From positions 124,001 through 188,000 of the forward strand of contig NZ_AUDM01000003.1 of NCBI RefSeq assembly GCF_000425465.1: a DNA stretch of 64,000 bases. The letters are read 5' to 3'. The translations under genes were made by a program, and so were the position numbers. Below the pieces are notes generated by a model that saw only the letters and a program-made list of their open reading frames with translations, was not told the DNA's origin and searched no databases. Positions 7,264 through 16,049 of this stretch are shown piece after piece. Numbering within the stretch: the first letter of the stretch is position 1; every line of letters begins with the position of its first letter. This stretch comes from Flavobacterium filum DSM 17961. GTDB lineage: Bacteria > Bacteroidota > Bacteroidia > Flavobacteriales > Flavobacteriaceae.

Positions 7264-8043
7264 TTACCAATCTTTTTCGGTTTGAACAGGTTTTGCTTTT
7301 ACTTTTTGAAGATTCACTTTTTCCTGCACTTTCTTTTCTTCATTATTTACAGCGTCTAAAAGATTTTGAACACTTTCTTTAGAAATTCCTGAAGGTTGTG
7401 GCTTTGGTTGACCTCCTTGATTTTGATCTTTCTTTTGATCGCCTTCGTTCTTATCTTCTTTGTTGTCGCCTTTTCCTTTATCTTTTTCTCCTTCTTTTTT
7501 CTCGTCTTTTTTGTCTTTATCTCCGTCGCCTTTGTCTTGTTTTTGGTCGTCCTTCTTGTCGTCTTTTTTGTCGTCTTTTTTGTCTTGATTTTGATCTTCC
7601 GGATTGTTCTTCAAATATTCTTTTGCCAATGCATAATTGTATCGGGTTTGCTCATCGGAAGGATTATTTCGCAACGCATTTTTATACGCTTCAACCGCTT
7701 TGCTATATTGCTTTTCTTTCATAAACACATTGCCTAAATTATGCCAAGCTTTGTGTTTTTCTTCTTTAGTGGTTGCTTTTTCAAGTGCTTTTCCATATGC
7801 AAACTTCGATTCACTAAACTGATTTTGCCTGTAAATGGAATTTCCTAAGTTATAAGCCGGTTTCGCACCGGAAAGTCCTTTTGAATTGGAAATTCTATAT
7901 TGAGCCTCGGCATCAGTATAATTTTTCTCCGCAAAAGCTTCATTTGCTTTAGGCAAAATCTTGTCTTTTTCCTGCTTTTCTTTTTCTTGCCCTTGCAAAA
8001 GAAAGGAAAAAAGTAAACATACTAAAACAGCTAGCTTTTTCAT
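7264..8043 (-). CDS. batC: BatC: TPR protein with a Lys/Asp-rich linker
   Basis: A 259-residue exported protein. The signal peptide is MKKLAVLVCLLFSFLLQGQ. TPR repeats span about residues 25-145 (YTDAEAQYRISNSKG, YSKAVEAYKNALRNNPSDEQTRYNYALAK). A highly charged low-complexity segment of KDD/KDK/GDK units follows (about 155-215), then a short conserved tail containing SGISKESVQNLLDAVNNEEKKVQEK. It overlaps batB by 4 bases and abuts batD, indicating translational coupling. The charged linker is simple sequence and probably varies in length between strains. Confidence 0.88.
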   Translation of the reverse strand: MKKLAVLVCLLFSFLLQGQEKEKQEKDKILPKANEAFAEKNYTDAEAQYRISNSKGLSGAKPAYNLGNSIYRQNQFSESKFAYGKALEKATTKEEKHKAWHNLGNVFMKEKQYSKAVEAYKNALRNNPSDEQTRYNYALAKEYLKNNPEDQNQDKKDDKKDDKKDDQKQDKGDGDKDKKDEKKEGEKDKGKGDNKEDKNEGDQKKDQNQGGQPKPQPSGISKESVQNLLDAVNNEEKKVQEKVNLQKVKAKPVQTEKDW

Positions 8044-9083
8044 GATTCCTTTTCGTTAAATAAGTTCAATTTACTAATCCATTTCGTTTTTCTTTCCAAC
8101 AAGAAAATATCCAAAAACAAAAGTAGAAACGCAATTCCCAAAAACCATTGAAATTGCGATTGAAAATCGGCTACTTGAGTAGTTTCAAATTCGGTTTTTT
8201 CAATATTTTCCAAAGCATTTTTAACATAATTCAAAACTTCTTTGGTGTTTCCACCATACACATAACCGCCTTTGGTTCCTTTACCAATTTCTTTTAAAAT
8301 TTCGGGATTAAGTTTAGTCACTACCACCTCATCATTTTGGTCTCGTTTAAAACTTTCAATTACTCCATTTCTTTTTAATGGTATCGGTCCGCCTTTTTCG
8401 GTTCCAACACCAATCGTGATAATTTTTGCTTTAACTTTTACAGCTTCTTCAACCGCTCCTTCATAGCCTTCAGAATGATCTTCACCATCCGAAACTAATA
8501 TAATCAACTTATTGGTTGCATTTCCTTTATCAAAAAAATTGGCCGATAATTTGATGGCATCTTCCAGTGAAGTTCCTTGTGAAGAAACCATATCGGTATT
8601 CATACCTTGCAAATACATTTTAGCCACACCATAATCAGTTGTAATCGGCAACACAGGAAAAGCACTTCCGGCATAGGCCACCATTCCAATGCGGTCACTA
8701 CCCAATTGATTAATGATTTGCGAAACAATCTGTTTGGTTTTGTCCAATCGATTGGGAGCAACATCTTCGGCCAGCATACTTTTGGAAACGTCGATTGCAA
8801 AAACAATGTCGATACCTTCTCGTTTTACCGTTTCCATTTTGGTACCAATTTTCGGATTGGCTAAAGCGATAATTAAACTAGCCAAAGCCAACAATAAAAC
8901 GGTAAACTTCAAAACCGATTTAAAAACCGATTTTTCAGGGCTTAACTTTTTAACCAATTCAACATCGCCAAATTCGCGTTGCTTTTTGCGTTTCCAATAT
9001 AAATTGAAAAGAAAAAGCAAGACTATCAGTGGGATAACCGCCAAAAAGTACAAATATATTTTTTCGTCAATTTGTGAATACAT
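8040..9083 (-). CDS. batB: BatB: membrane-anchored VWA-domain protein
   Basis: A 347-residue inner-membrane protein. Two N-terminal membrane helices (IYLYFLAVIPLIVLLFLFNLYW and VLKFTVLLLALASLIIALA) precede a von Willebrand A domain with the metal-coordinating MIDAS motif DVSKS in DIVFAIDVSKSMLAEDV (about residue 95), and SDGEDHSEG later. A C-terminal helix (FLGIAFLLLFLDIFLL) completes the BatA/BatB topology. One base separates it from batA and 4 bases overlap with batC. The family is implicated in stress or oxygen tolerance and metal-dependent protein contacts. Confidence 0.93.
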   Translation of the reverse strand: MYSQIDEKIYLYFLAVIPLIVLLFLFNLYWKRKKQREFGDVELVKKLSPEKSVFKSVLKFTVLLLALASLIIALANPKIGTKMETVKREGIDIVFAIDVSKSMLAEDVAPNRLDKTKQIVSQIINQLGSDRIGMVAYAGSAFPVLPITTDYGVAKMYLQGMNTDMVSSQGTSLEDAIKLSANFFDKGNATNKLIILVSDGEDHSEGYEGAVEEAVKVKAKIITIGVGTEKGGPIPLKRNGVIESFKRDQNDEVVVTKLNPEILKEIGKGTKGGYVYGGNTKEVLNYVKNALENIEKTEFETTQVADFQSQFQWFLGIAFLLLFLDIFLLERKTKWISKLNLFNEKES

Positions 9084-9084
9084 C

Positions 9085-10089
9085 TTATATAAAACCTCTA
9101 AAAATGGTTTGTCTTAATACAATTTCTATCAATAAAAGTAAACCTGCAATCCAAATCAACGGGCGAAACTTCTCGTCATAATTGTAGAATTTTTGTTCTT
9201 CAATTTCGGTAGTTTCCAATTGATTAATTTCGTCGTAAATTTCTTTTAACTTGCTATTGCTTGTGGCTCTAAAATATTTTCCGTCGGTTTTCTTAGCAAT
9301 GTTTTTCATTAATGCTTCATCAATTTCAACCGGCATCATGCGGTATAAAAACCCGCCATTAGGAGCATACGCATACGGTGATTCAGCCATTCCGTTGGTT
9401 CCTATTCCAATCGTATATACTTTTATGCCATATTCTCTGGCAATATCAGCAGCGGTTTCCGGTTCGATAAATCCGGCATTATTAACACCATCGGTTAGCA
9501 AAATCACGATTCTGCTTTTGGCTTTACTGTCTTTTAATCGATTTACAGCTGTAGCCAATCCCATCCCGATTCCGGTTCCGTCTTTCAACACGTTATCATA
9601 CTTAATGCTTTTGATGGCATCAATCACAATCGATTTATCACTCGTTACGGGAGTTTTGGTATAACTTTCGGCGGCATACACCACAATTCCGAAACGGTCA
9701 TTGGGTCGGTCATTCACAAAGTTTGCCGCTACCTTTTTTAAAGATTCTAACCGATTGGGCTTTAAATCTTTGGCCAACATACTTCCCGAAACGTCGGTAG
9801 CCATCACAATATCAATTCCGCGAGTGGTTTTGGTTTTATTGCTTACATCCACCGTTCTTGGGCGAGCTAAAGCTACAATGATAGCACTTAAAGCCAACAT
9901 TCTCATCACAAAAAGTATCGGTTTTAATTTAGGAAGAATGGAACCTTTTACTTTAAAACCTTTCAAAGAACTCACTTTTAACGTTGCGGTTTGTTTGTTT
10001 CTTTTCCAAACATACCAAGCGATTGCAACCGGTAAAAGGGTAAACAACCAAAAAAACTGCGGATGTAAAAACGTTATCTTTTCCATCAT
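9085..10089 (-). CDS. batA: BatA: membrane-anchored VWA-domain protein
   Basis: A 334-residue paralogue of BatB. Membrane helices lie near residues 12-28 and 58-75. The VWA domain starts with DIVMATDVSGSMLAKDL (MIDAS DxSxS near 97), with TDGVNNAGF as the following loop, and the C-terminal helix is PLIWIAGLLLLIEIVL. It overlaps the upstream BatD-like gene by 4 bases. MoxR-type ATPases and VWA proteins act together in this gene family, consistent with moxR at the operon start. Confidence 0.93.
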   Translation of the reverse strand: MMEKITFLHPQFFWLFTLLPVAIAWYVWKRNKQTATLKVSSLKGFKVKGSILPKLKPILFVMRMLALSAIIVALARPRTVDVSNKTKTTRGIDIVMATDVSGSMLAKDLKPNRLESLKKVAANFVNDRPNDRFGIVVYAAESYTKTPVTSDKSIVIDAIKSIKYDNVLKDGTGIGMGLATAVNRLKDSKAKSRIVILLTDGVNNAGFIEPETAADIAREYGIKVYTIGIGTNGMAESPYAYAPNGGFLYRMMPVEIDEALMKNIAKKTDGKYFRATSNSKLKEIYDEINQLETTEIEEQKFYNYDEKFRPLIWIAGLLLLIEIVLRQTIFRGFI

Positions 10090-11702
10090 TGTTTTAATTT
10101 GGCCAGTTCAACTGAATTCATAATTCGCTCTGTAATTTGGTTGGCCACTTCATCGCCTTCCTCGTGCATCACAACTATTTGTTGCAAACCTCCTTCTTGA
10201 GCAAAATAAATTGCTTCATAAAACGCCTTACGACTTTTTTTAGTAAGCTTATCCAAAATACTCATTGTTCCATACGCACGTAAACCGTTCACTCCCTCCG
10301 GAGTTGAAAACTCATTTTGTTTCACTAAAATATTTTGAGCTCCGTTTGCTTCCATCATTTTCAATGAACCTTCAAACGCTTGATTCAAATCAACTTTAAT
10401 TTCTTGTTTAAAGTTGGTTGTCATGATTGCTATATAATAATCATCCATCATCGAACCATAACCAAACATTTGCATGTTAGCTAATTCCCCTAATTCTTTC
10501 CCCATCATTTTTGATACATCCATTCGTTTAAGCACTTTAGGAGTTTCAATAATAATGGCCGGATTTCCATATTCACTCGAAATCCATTCGCCTTCCAGTA
10601 ACTCTTTGGTTGGATGGCCAATAATATTATCTTTTAAGAAATCAAATCCTTTAACCGCAACCAGAATTCCCAATGAAAGTAATATAACACCAACCGTAGA
10701 AAGAATAATGATATTTCGTTTTCTCGCTTTTTTACGTTTTAAAATTTTGGCTTTGATTGCTTCGTTATCGATTAAATCTTCCTCTTCTTCTACAACTTCC
10801 GGAATGGATTGATGAATTTTATAAATAGTTTTTTCTATTTTGATTTTATCATCAGCAATCTCAAATTCCAACGGTTTTGATTTAGCAAATTTTACCAAAT
10901 CGGCTTGTTTCAAAACCTTTTCTAGATTTTTGATGGTTTCTTCCGTCAAGGAAAGTTTCTTTTTAACCACGGCAATCTTAAAAGCGGCTATCAATTCATC
11001 GGTAGTACTTTCCATTGCCGGAATTTCGATGGCTTCTTCAATATACGTTCGGGCAATATCCGTTAATTCGGAATAATATTCTTTCACTTCGCCACGTTCT
11101 ACCAAGCTCTTTTTTTCCAATGACTTTAAATGAGCCGTAGCTTTCTCGATGGGAGATGCATACAAGATTTCTTCTTCAACCGGTTTTTTATTTCTTTTAA
11201 TAAAATAATAAATAAGATAACCCAGTCCGGCCACTCCTATCAGTATCAATAGAATTATCCACCAATACGAATAATCATTTGGAACCGTTGAAATATCTTT
11301 GATATCATACATGTGTTGCTTTAACGTATCAACTACCACGGGAAGAATTTCAACCAAAACACTATCAGTCGGATAAACTTTTGAATTGATTATCACTTGA
11401 AGGGAAGGAATGGTATATCTTCCGCTATCAAATTGCGTCAACCCGTATTTTTTAATCAATTGGTATTTATCGTTTTCCTTGATGGTATCGGTGGGATAAC
11501 TTTCTAGCACTTCCAATCGTCCGAATAATTTTCCTTCCGGAAAGGCAACTTTGGATAAGGTATCTACCGTTGTCTTAAGTGTCAAATTGATTTGAGCTCC
11601 TATTTTTACTTTGGTACTGTCTACTGAAGTAGTTACTCTTTTTTGTTGAGCAAAAACCACAGTGGTAAGCAGTAGAAAAAGTATATATATTTTTTGTTTC
11701 AT
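10086..11702 (-). CDS. BatD-like membrane protein with an extra C-terminal extracytoplasmic domain
   Basis: A 538-residue protein lying between the DUF58 gene and batA. A signal peptide (MKQKIYILFLLLTTVVFAQ) is followed by a short Ig-like domain (about 20-125), a membrane helix near 145-167 (YWWIILLILIGVAGLGYLIYYFI), and a helical cytoplasmic segment (about 170-320). A second helix (NIIILSTVGVILLSLGILVAV, about 328-348) precedes a C-terminal domain of about 180 residues. The first half resembles the DUF4381/BatD-like partner found in MoxR-DUF58-VWA operons. The C-terminal domain (GEWISSEYGNPAIIIETP onward) I do not recognise. It overlaps batA by 4 bases. Confidence 0.82.
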   Translation of the reverse strand: MKQKIYILFLLLTTVVFAQQKRVTTSVDSTKVKIGAQINLTLKTTVDTLSKVAFPEGKLFGRLEVLESYPTDTIKENDKYQLIKKYGLTQFDSGRYTIPSLQVIINSKVYPTDSVLVEILPVVVDTLKQHMYDIKDISTVPNDYSYWWIILLILIGVAGLGYLIYYFIKRNKKPVEEEILYASPIEKATAHLKSLEKKSLVERGEVKEYYSELTDIARTYIEEAIEIPAMESTTDELIAAFKIAVVKKKLSLTEETIKNLEKVLKQADLVKFAKSKPLEFEIADDKIKIEKTIYKIHQSIPEVVEEEEDLIDNEAIKAKILKRKKARKRNIIILSTVGVILLSLGILVAVKGFDFLKDNIIGHPTKELLEGEWISSEYGNPAIIIETPKVLKRMDVSKMMGKELGELANMQMFGYGSMMDDYYIAIMTTNFKQEIKVDLNQAFEGSLKMMEANGAQNILVKQNEFSTPEGVNGLRAYGTMSILDKLTKKSRKAFYEAIYFAQEGGLQQIVVMHEEGDEVANQITERIMNSVELAKLKQ

Positions 11703-11720
11703 TTTGGCTTAACAACTAGT

Positions 11721-12587
11721 TTATCTGGATTTGAAATAAGTCAATAATTTGGTTACATAACTTTCATCTACACGTGTATGAACCGTTCCAGAACCACATC
11801 GGGAAAAGGTTTCTTTGAAATAATTCACTCTGTCTCGGTAGTATTTTTCATATTCCATTCGAATGGATTTTGAATTGGTGTTCACCAAAAGAGTTTCTCC
11901 GGTTTCGGCATCCAACATATTTACCATTCCAATGTTAGGTATTTTTTCTTCTCGAATATCATATACTCTAATGCCGGTGATGTCGTGTTTTTTTCCGGCA
12001 ATTTTTAACGTATGCTCATACGAATCATCGGCAATAAAATCAGAAATTAAAAAAACAATCGCTTTCTTTTTCATCACACTTGACAAAAACTTCAACGCTT
12101 GTGAAAGATTGGTTTTATGACTTTTCGGTTTAAATTCAATCAACTCCCGAATGATACGAAGAACGTGTGATTTCCCTTTTTTGGGAGGCACATACAATTC
12201 GATTTCATCTGAAAACAAAATCAGTCCGATTTTATCGTTGTTTTGCGTGGCTGAAAAAGCCATTGTTGCTGCAATTTCGGTTACAATCTCACTTTTTAAT
12301 TGGTTTTTTGTACCAAAACTTTCCGAACCCGAAATATCAACCATCAACATCATGGTGAGTTCTCGTTCTTCTTCAAAAACCTTGATATACGGTTCGTTGT
12401 AGCGAGCCGTCACATTCCAATCAATCGCACGAACATCATCACCAAACTGGTATTGACGCACTTCTGAAAACGTCATACCACGACCTTTAAACGACGTATG
12501 GTATTCTCCCGAAAAGATATGATCACTCAATCGTCGGGTTTTGATTTCTATTTTTCGTACTTTTTTGAGTAGCTCTTTTGTTTCCAT
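11721..12587 (-). CDS. DUF58 domain protein of the MoxR/Bat operon
   Basis: A 288-residue soluble protein. It contains the DUF58 signature GMTFSEVRQYQFGDDVRAIDWNVTAR (about residues 35-62), followed by a VWA-like region with MMLMVDISGSESFGT, whose DxSGS is MIDAS-like. It normally pairs with the MoxR ATPase encoded just upstream. It begins 88 bases after moxR; the gap is filled by an inverted heptamer array. It is separated from the BatD-like gene by 18 bases. Confidence 0.92.
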   Translation of the reverse strand: METKELLKKVRKIEIKTRRLSDHIFSGEYHTSFKGRGMTFSEVRQYQFGDDVRAIDWNVTARYNEPYIKVFEEERELTMMLMVDISGSESFGTKNQLKSEIVTEIAATMAFSATQNNDKIGLILFSDEIELYVPPKKGKSHVLRIIRELIEFKPKSHKTNLSQALKFLSSVMKKKAIVFLISDFIADDSYEHTLKIAGKKHDITGIRVYDIREEKIPNIGMVNMLDAETGETLLVNTNSKSIRMEYEKYYRDRVNYFKETFSRCGSGTVHTRVDESYVTKLLTYFKSR

Positions 12588-12595
12588 TCTTTCTT

Positions 12596-12675
12596 CAGTT
12601 GTCGGTTGTCGGTTTTTTGTTATCCGTTAAACATCTTCACTGCCTACTGATAACTGATAACTGCCAACTAAATTT
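12596..12675. repeat. Inverted heptamer array in the moxR-DUF58 gap
   Basis: Left units: CAGTTGT, CGGTTGT, CGGTTTT, TTGTTAT, CCGTTAA (12596-12630). Right units: TGCCTAC, TGATAAC, TGATAAC, TGCCAAC, TAAATTT (12641-12675). Read on opposite strands, both arms follow a GTT-plus-four pattern, so they can pair imperfectly. The array reaches the last base of the moxR stop codon and sits inside an operon, so it would be transcribed as a hairpin. Confidence 0.75.
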
Positions 12676-13679
12676 TAAGGCACTTCAATTTCGTTTACAA
12701 TCTTATTAATGATTTCAACCGAAGTAATATTTTCAGCTTCAGCTTCGTAGGTAATTCCGATACGGTGACGCAAAACATCGTGTACAACGGCACGAACATC
12801 TTCCGGAATCACATAACCTCTTCGTTTAATAAACGCATAACATTTGGCAGCTGTGGCTAAATTGATACTTCCACGAGGCGAAGAACCGTAACTGATTAGT
12901 GGTTTTAAGCTTTCTAGTTTATATTTTTCAGGGAAACGCGTAGCGAAAATAATATCTAAAATATACTTTTCAATTTTTTCATCCATATACACCTCACGAA
13001 CGGCTTGTTGAGCACGAAGAATTTGATCAATCGAAATCACCGCATTTACCTTCTCATAACTTCCTTTTAGGTTTTGACGAATAACCAAACGCTCGTCTTC
13101 CATTTTGGGATAATCAATTACAGTTTTGAGCATGAAACGGTCCATTTGAGCTTCCGGTAACGGATACGTTCCTTCTTGTTCGATTGGGTTTTGAGTGGCT
13201 AAAACCAAGAACGGCTTATCTAATTTAAAACTGGTTTCACCAATCGTTACTTGCTTCTCCTGCATGGCTTCTAACAATGCGGATTGCACTTTTGCAGGGG
13301 CACGGTTGATCTCATCAGCCAAAACAAAATTGGCAAAAATGGGTCCTTTTTTGATGGAAAATTCATTTTGTTTGATATTGTAAATCATCGTTCCGATTAC
13401 ATCGGCAGGAAGCAAATCGGGTGTAAACTGAATTCGGCTAAACGAACCTTGAACGGCTTGTGACAAGGTGTTAATGGCTAACGTTTTGGCTAAACCCGGA
13501 ACACCTTCCAACAAAATGTGTCCTTGTCCCAAAAGACCAATTAACAATCGTTCAACCATGTGCTTTTGACCCACAATAACTTTGTTCATTTCATAAGTAA
13601 GCAAATCGATAAACGCACTTTCTCTTTCAATTTTTTCATTGATGGCTCTAATATCCAATGTGGCTGTGTTTTCTTCCAT
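12675..13679 (-). CDS. moxR: MoxR family AAA+ ATPase
   Basis: A 334-residue cytosolic ATPase, first gene of the Bat operon. The Walker A region reads LEGVPGLAKT (near residue 58), the MoxR form of GxxGxGKT. The Walker B region is NFVLADEINRAPAKVQSALLEAMQE (near 115-140), and the sensor region is VLATQNPIEQEGTYPLPEAQMDRF. The C-terminal lid holds YGSSPRGSINL. MoxR proteins act as chaperone-like partners of VWA proteins; DUF58, batA and batB lie downstream. No strong TAnnTTTG element is seen in the AT-rich leader. Confidence 0.95.
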   Translation of the reverse strand: MEENTATLDIRAINEKIERESAFIDLLTYEMNKVIVGQKHMVERLLIGLLGQGHILLEGVPGLAKTLAINTLSQAVQGSFSRIQFTPDLLPADVIGTMIYNIKQNEFSIKKGPIFANFVLADEINRAPAKVQSALLEAMQEKQVTIGETSFKLDKPFLVLATQNPIEQEGTYPLPEAQMDRFMLKTVIDYPKMEDERLVIRQNLKGSYEKVNAVISIDQILRAQQAVREVYMDEKIEKYILDIIFATRFPEKYKLESLKPLISYGSSPRGSINLATAAKCYAFIKRRGYVIPEDVRAVVHDVLRHRIGITYEAEAENITSVEIINKIVNEIEVP

Positions 13680-13841
13680 TTTATTCCGTTTTTTGAACTA
13701 AAATTAAATTGTTAATTTTAACAGTGCAAATTGAAAATTTTATTCCTTTCAAGATGTTAACATTGCGTTAAAACTTCTTTTAAATAGTAGGCTTTAAGAG
13801 TGTTTTGTGATTTAGTTTTTATAATTTTAAGACCGAATAGG
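13680..13841. other. AT-rich spacer between divergent moxR and aldo/keto reductase genes
   Basis: It contains no gene and no structure that I can support. It presumably holds the moxR promoter. The rest of this 363-bp gap is an octamer tandem repeat and a heptamer array. Confidence 0.5.
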
Positions 13842-13977
13842 AAAAGTTTAAAAGTTTAAAAGTTTAAAAGTTTAAAAGTTTAAAAGTTTAAAAGTTTAAA
13901 AGTTTAAAAGTTTAAAAGTTTAAAAGTTTAAAAGTTTAAAAGTTTAAAAGTTTAAAAGTTTAGAAGTTTAGAAGTTT
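13842..13977. repeat. Octamer tandem repeat, 17 copies of AAAAGTTT
   Basis: Fifteen exact AAAAGTTT units run in a row, followed by two AGAAGTTT variants, 136 bases in all. Such uniform short repeats are prone to slippage, so copy number probably differs between cells or strains. It lies 65 bases before the aldo/keto reductase start. Because the unit is 8 bases, each change would alter the helical phase of anything upstream. Confidence 0.95.
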
Positions 13978-13989
13978 CAATTTATAACA

Positions 13990-14038
13990 ACCTATAACCT
14001 TTTACCTATTACCCATTACCAATAACCTATTATCCATA
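13990..14038. repeat. Heptamer array, ACCTATT type
   Basis: Seven consecutive 7-bp units: ACCTATA, ACCTTTT, ACCTATT, ACCCATT, ACCAATA, ACCTATT, ATCCATA. It ends 4 bases before the aldo/keto reductase ATG and so forms its leader. The complementary word set (GGTNNNN) appears at 54910-54944. Confidence 0.8.
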
Positions 14039-14042
14039 AAAA

Positions 14043-14912
14043 ATGAAAACAAAATTATCATCCGTAATAGCTGGCACCATGAATTGGGGTGTTTGGGACA
14101 AAAATTTAAGTGAAGCTGAAATGTCCAACCAAATTCTAATTTGTTTAGAAAATAAAATCACCACATTTGACCACGCTGATATTTATGGTGGATATACCAC
14201 AGAAGCAGCATTTGGCGAAGCTTTTAAACAAAGTAAAATCAATCGTTCAGCCATTCAATTGATCACAAAATGCGGTATTCAGCATCTTTCTGATAATCGA
14301 AATAATCGGATTAAGCATTATGATTATTCAAAGGAATACATTGTTTGGTCTGCAGAAAATTCGCTGAAAAATCTTCAAACGGATTATTTGGATGTGTTTT
14401 TACTTCATCGACCAAGCCCTTTGATGCAAGCTGATGAAATTGCGGAAGCAGTTGAAAAATTGAATAAAGAAGGTAAAATTATTGACTTTGGTTTGTCAAA
14501 CTTTACGCCTTCTCAAACGGATTTAATTCAACAAAAAACGAAAGTATCGTATAATCAAATTCAATTTTCTGCTACTCATTTTCAACCCATGTTGGATGGA
14601 AGCTTAGACCATATGCAAGTTCACAATATCCGTCCGATGGCATGGAATCCACTAGGAAGTGTATTTAGAGAAGATTCTGAACAAACCAGAAGATTAAAAA
14701 AAGTATTGGTAAGATTGACAGAAAAATACGATGTTGGAGCCGATATTTTATTACTTTCTTGGATTAAACATCATCCTTCAAACATCATTCCGGTTGCGGG
14801 AACTGTTAATGTTGCTCGAATTCAACAATTGCAAAAAATCGAAAATATAAAATGGGATATTGAAGATTGGTTTGAAATTTGGACAGAGAGTATGGGGAAT
14901 AAAGTGCCTTAA
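14043..14912 (+). CDS. Aldo/keto reductase
   Basis: A 289-residue NADPH-dependent oxidoreductase with a TIM-barrel fold. The catalytic tetrad is visible: Asp and Tyr in FDHADIYGGY (about residues 40-49), Lys in LITKCG (near 77) and His in VFLLHRPSP (near 121). GLSNF and the C-terminal IIPVAGTVN segment fit the cofactor-binding loops. The length is near the family norm. The substrate is unknown. The ATG follows the heptamer and octamer repeats directly, so its expression may be affected by repeat number. Confidence 0.93.
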   Translation: MKTKLSSVIAGTMNWGVWDKNLSEAEMSNQILICLENKITTFDHADIYGGYTTEAAFGEAFKQSKINRSAIQLITKCGIQHLSDNRNNRIKHYDYSKEYIVWSAENSLKNLQTDYLDVFLLHRPSPLMQADEIAEAVEKLNKEGKIIDFGLSNFTPSQTDLIQQKTKVSYNQIQFSATHFQPMLDGSLDHMQVHNIRPMAWNPLGSVFREDSEQTRRLKKVLVRLTEKYDVGADILLLSWIKHHPSNIIPVAGTVNVARIQQLQKIENIKWDIEDWFEIWTESMGNKVP

Positions 14913-15066
14913 CAAGGCTATTTTAAACAATTAAAACAATATAATAAGTGTTATAAATTTCTACAGAACTGATTTTGTTTTTGTTAAATAGCTTTTTTTA
15001 TGTCAAAAAAATATTTTGTATTATAAAATTTCCTAATTTGGTGGAGAAATTTTTAAACATCTTTTT

Positions 15067-15978
15067 ATGAAAAAACTTTACTTTTTACTTCTTGCTTGTT
15101 CAAGTGCTATGTTTGGTCAAACAGTTGTTTTTGATCAACCCGTAACCGGAACAAATGGAATTGTTTCGAATGTTCTTTCGAATGGAAATGCTGTGTATAG
15201 TGCCGATGATTTTACGGTTGCTGAACAAACTCAATTGACCAAAGTTACGTTGAGAGGATTTCAAAATGACCAAAACCTTTCTACAATTTATCAAGGAATG
15301 CGACTTATGATTTATACCAATGGTGCTACTAATATTCCATCCGGTATACCCGGTGGTTTAGGTGGAACTATTGTAGCCGATTTAGATGTGGTTGGAACTC
15401 AAGCCGGTATTACACTCACTCAAACGGCTCAAACAGTAGTTTTTGATATTGATTTAACTACAGCTCTACCCAGTCCGGTTATTGTTGATGCATCTACAAC
15501 TTATTGGTTGGTTTTTGCACCTAAAGTAAATTTAACCGCTTATACAGCAGCAGCTCGATTTAATTGGAATACAGGAACAGGTGCTAGCGGAACGAATTAT
15601 CAAGCTAAATTGGTTGATCCGGCTAACGCTTTTGGAGCGGGTGCAACCAATTGGACTACAATCAGTACTTTAACAAATAATACTGCTTTTAATAACCTTT
15701 CTTTTACTTTAGAGGGAACTACACTTGGGGTTACTGATTTTTCGCGTTCAACTCGAATTGATGCATATCCTAATCCAACATCTGATGTTGTTTCAATTTC
15801 TGTAAGCAATTCTGATTTTAGTGACTTTTCGTATCAACTATTTGATTTAAATGGTCGTAAAATAATGGAATCAAAGCAAGCTGAAATTAACCTAAAACAC
15901 TTAGATAACGGCGTTTATTTTGTAAATGTTTTTGCTGATAACACAAAAATTGGCACAAAGAAAATAGTTAAAAATTAA
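15067..15978 (+). CDS. Secreted protein with a type IX secretion (T9SS) C-terminal sorting domain
   Basis: A 303-residue exported protein with signal peptide MKKLYFLLLACSSAMFGQ. The central part (about 20-220) is rich in Thr, Asn and Ala with alternating beta strands and no catalytic motif. It looks like a beta-sandwich domain. The last 70 residues are a type A T9SS sorting domain: DAYPNPTSDVVSISV, then YQLFDLNGRKI and LDNGVYFVNVF, ending KIGTKKIVKN. It should be carried across the outer membrane by T9SS, for which SprE/PorW is encoded later in this window. A clear terminator hairpin follows. Confidence 0.88.
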   Translation: MKKLYFLLLACSSAMFGQTVVFDQPVTGTNGIVSNVLSNGNAVYSADDFTVAEQTQLTKVTLRGFQNDQNLSTIYQGMRLMIYTNGATNIPSGIPGGLGGTIVADLDVVGTQAGITLTQTAQTVVFDIDLTTALPSPVIVDASTTYWLVFAPKVNLTAYTAAARFNWNTGTGASGTNYQAKLVDPANAFGAGATNWTTISTLTNNTAFNNLSFTLEGTTLGVTDFSRSTRIDAYPNPTSDVVSISVSNSDFSDFSYQLFDLNGRKIMESKQAEINLKHLDNGVYFVNVFADNTKIGTKKIVKN

Positions 15979-15997
15979 TCTTTTTCTAACGACTCTT

Positions 15998-16029
15998 AAA
16001 CGCTCAATAAATTTATTTGTTGAGCGTTT
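15998..16029 (+). terminator. Rho-independent terminator after the T9SS-sorted gene
   Basis: AAACGCTCAA at 15998-16007 pairs perfectly with TTGAGCGTTT at 16020-16029 and is followed by a T run. Confidence 0.85.
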
Positions 16030-16049
16030 TTTAATTAAAAGTAATTCAC

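Noticed and set aside
7396..7737. Long hydrophobic plus-strand frames opposite batC
   Set aside because: They are the antisense of the Lys/Asp-rich linker of batC; poly-K/D codons read as F/V/L on the other strand.
13842..13977. CRISPR-like array
   Set aside because: The units are contiguous octamers without spacers, and no cas genes are present; this is a simple tandem repeat.
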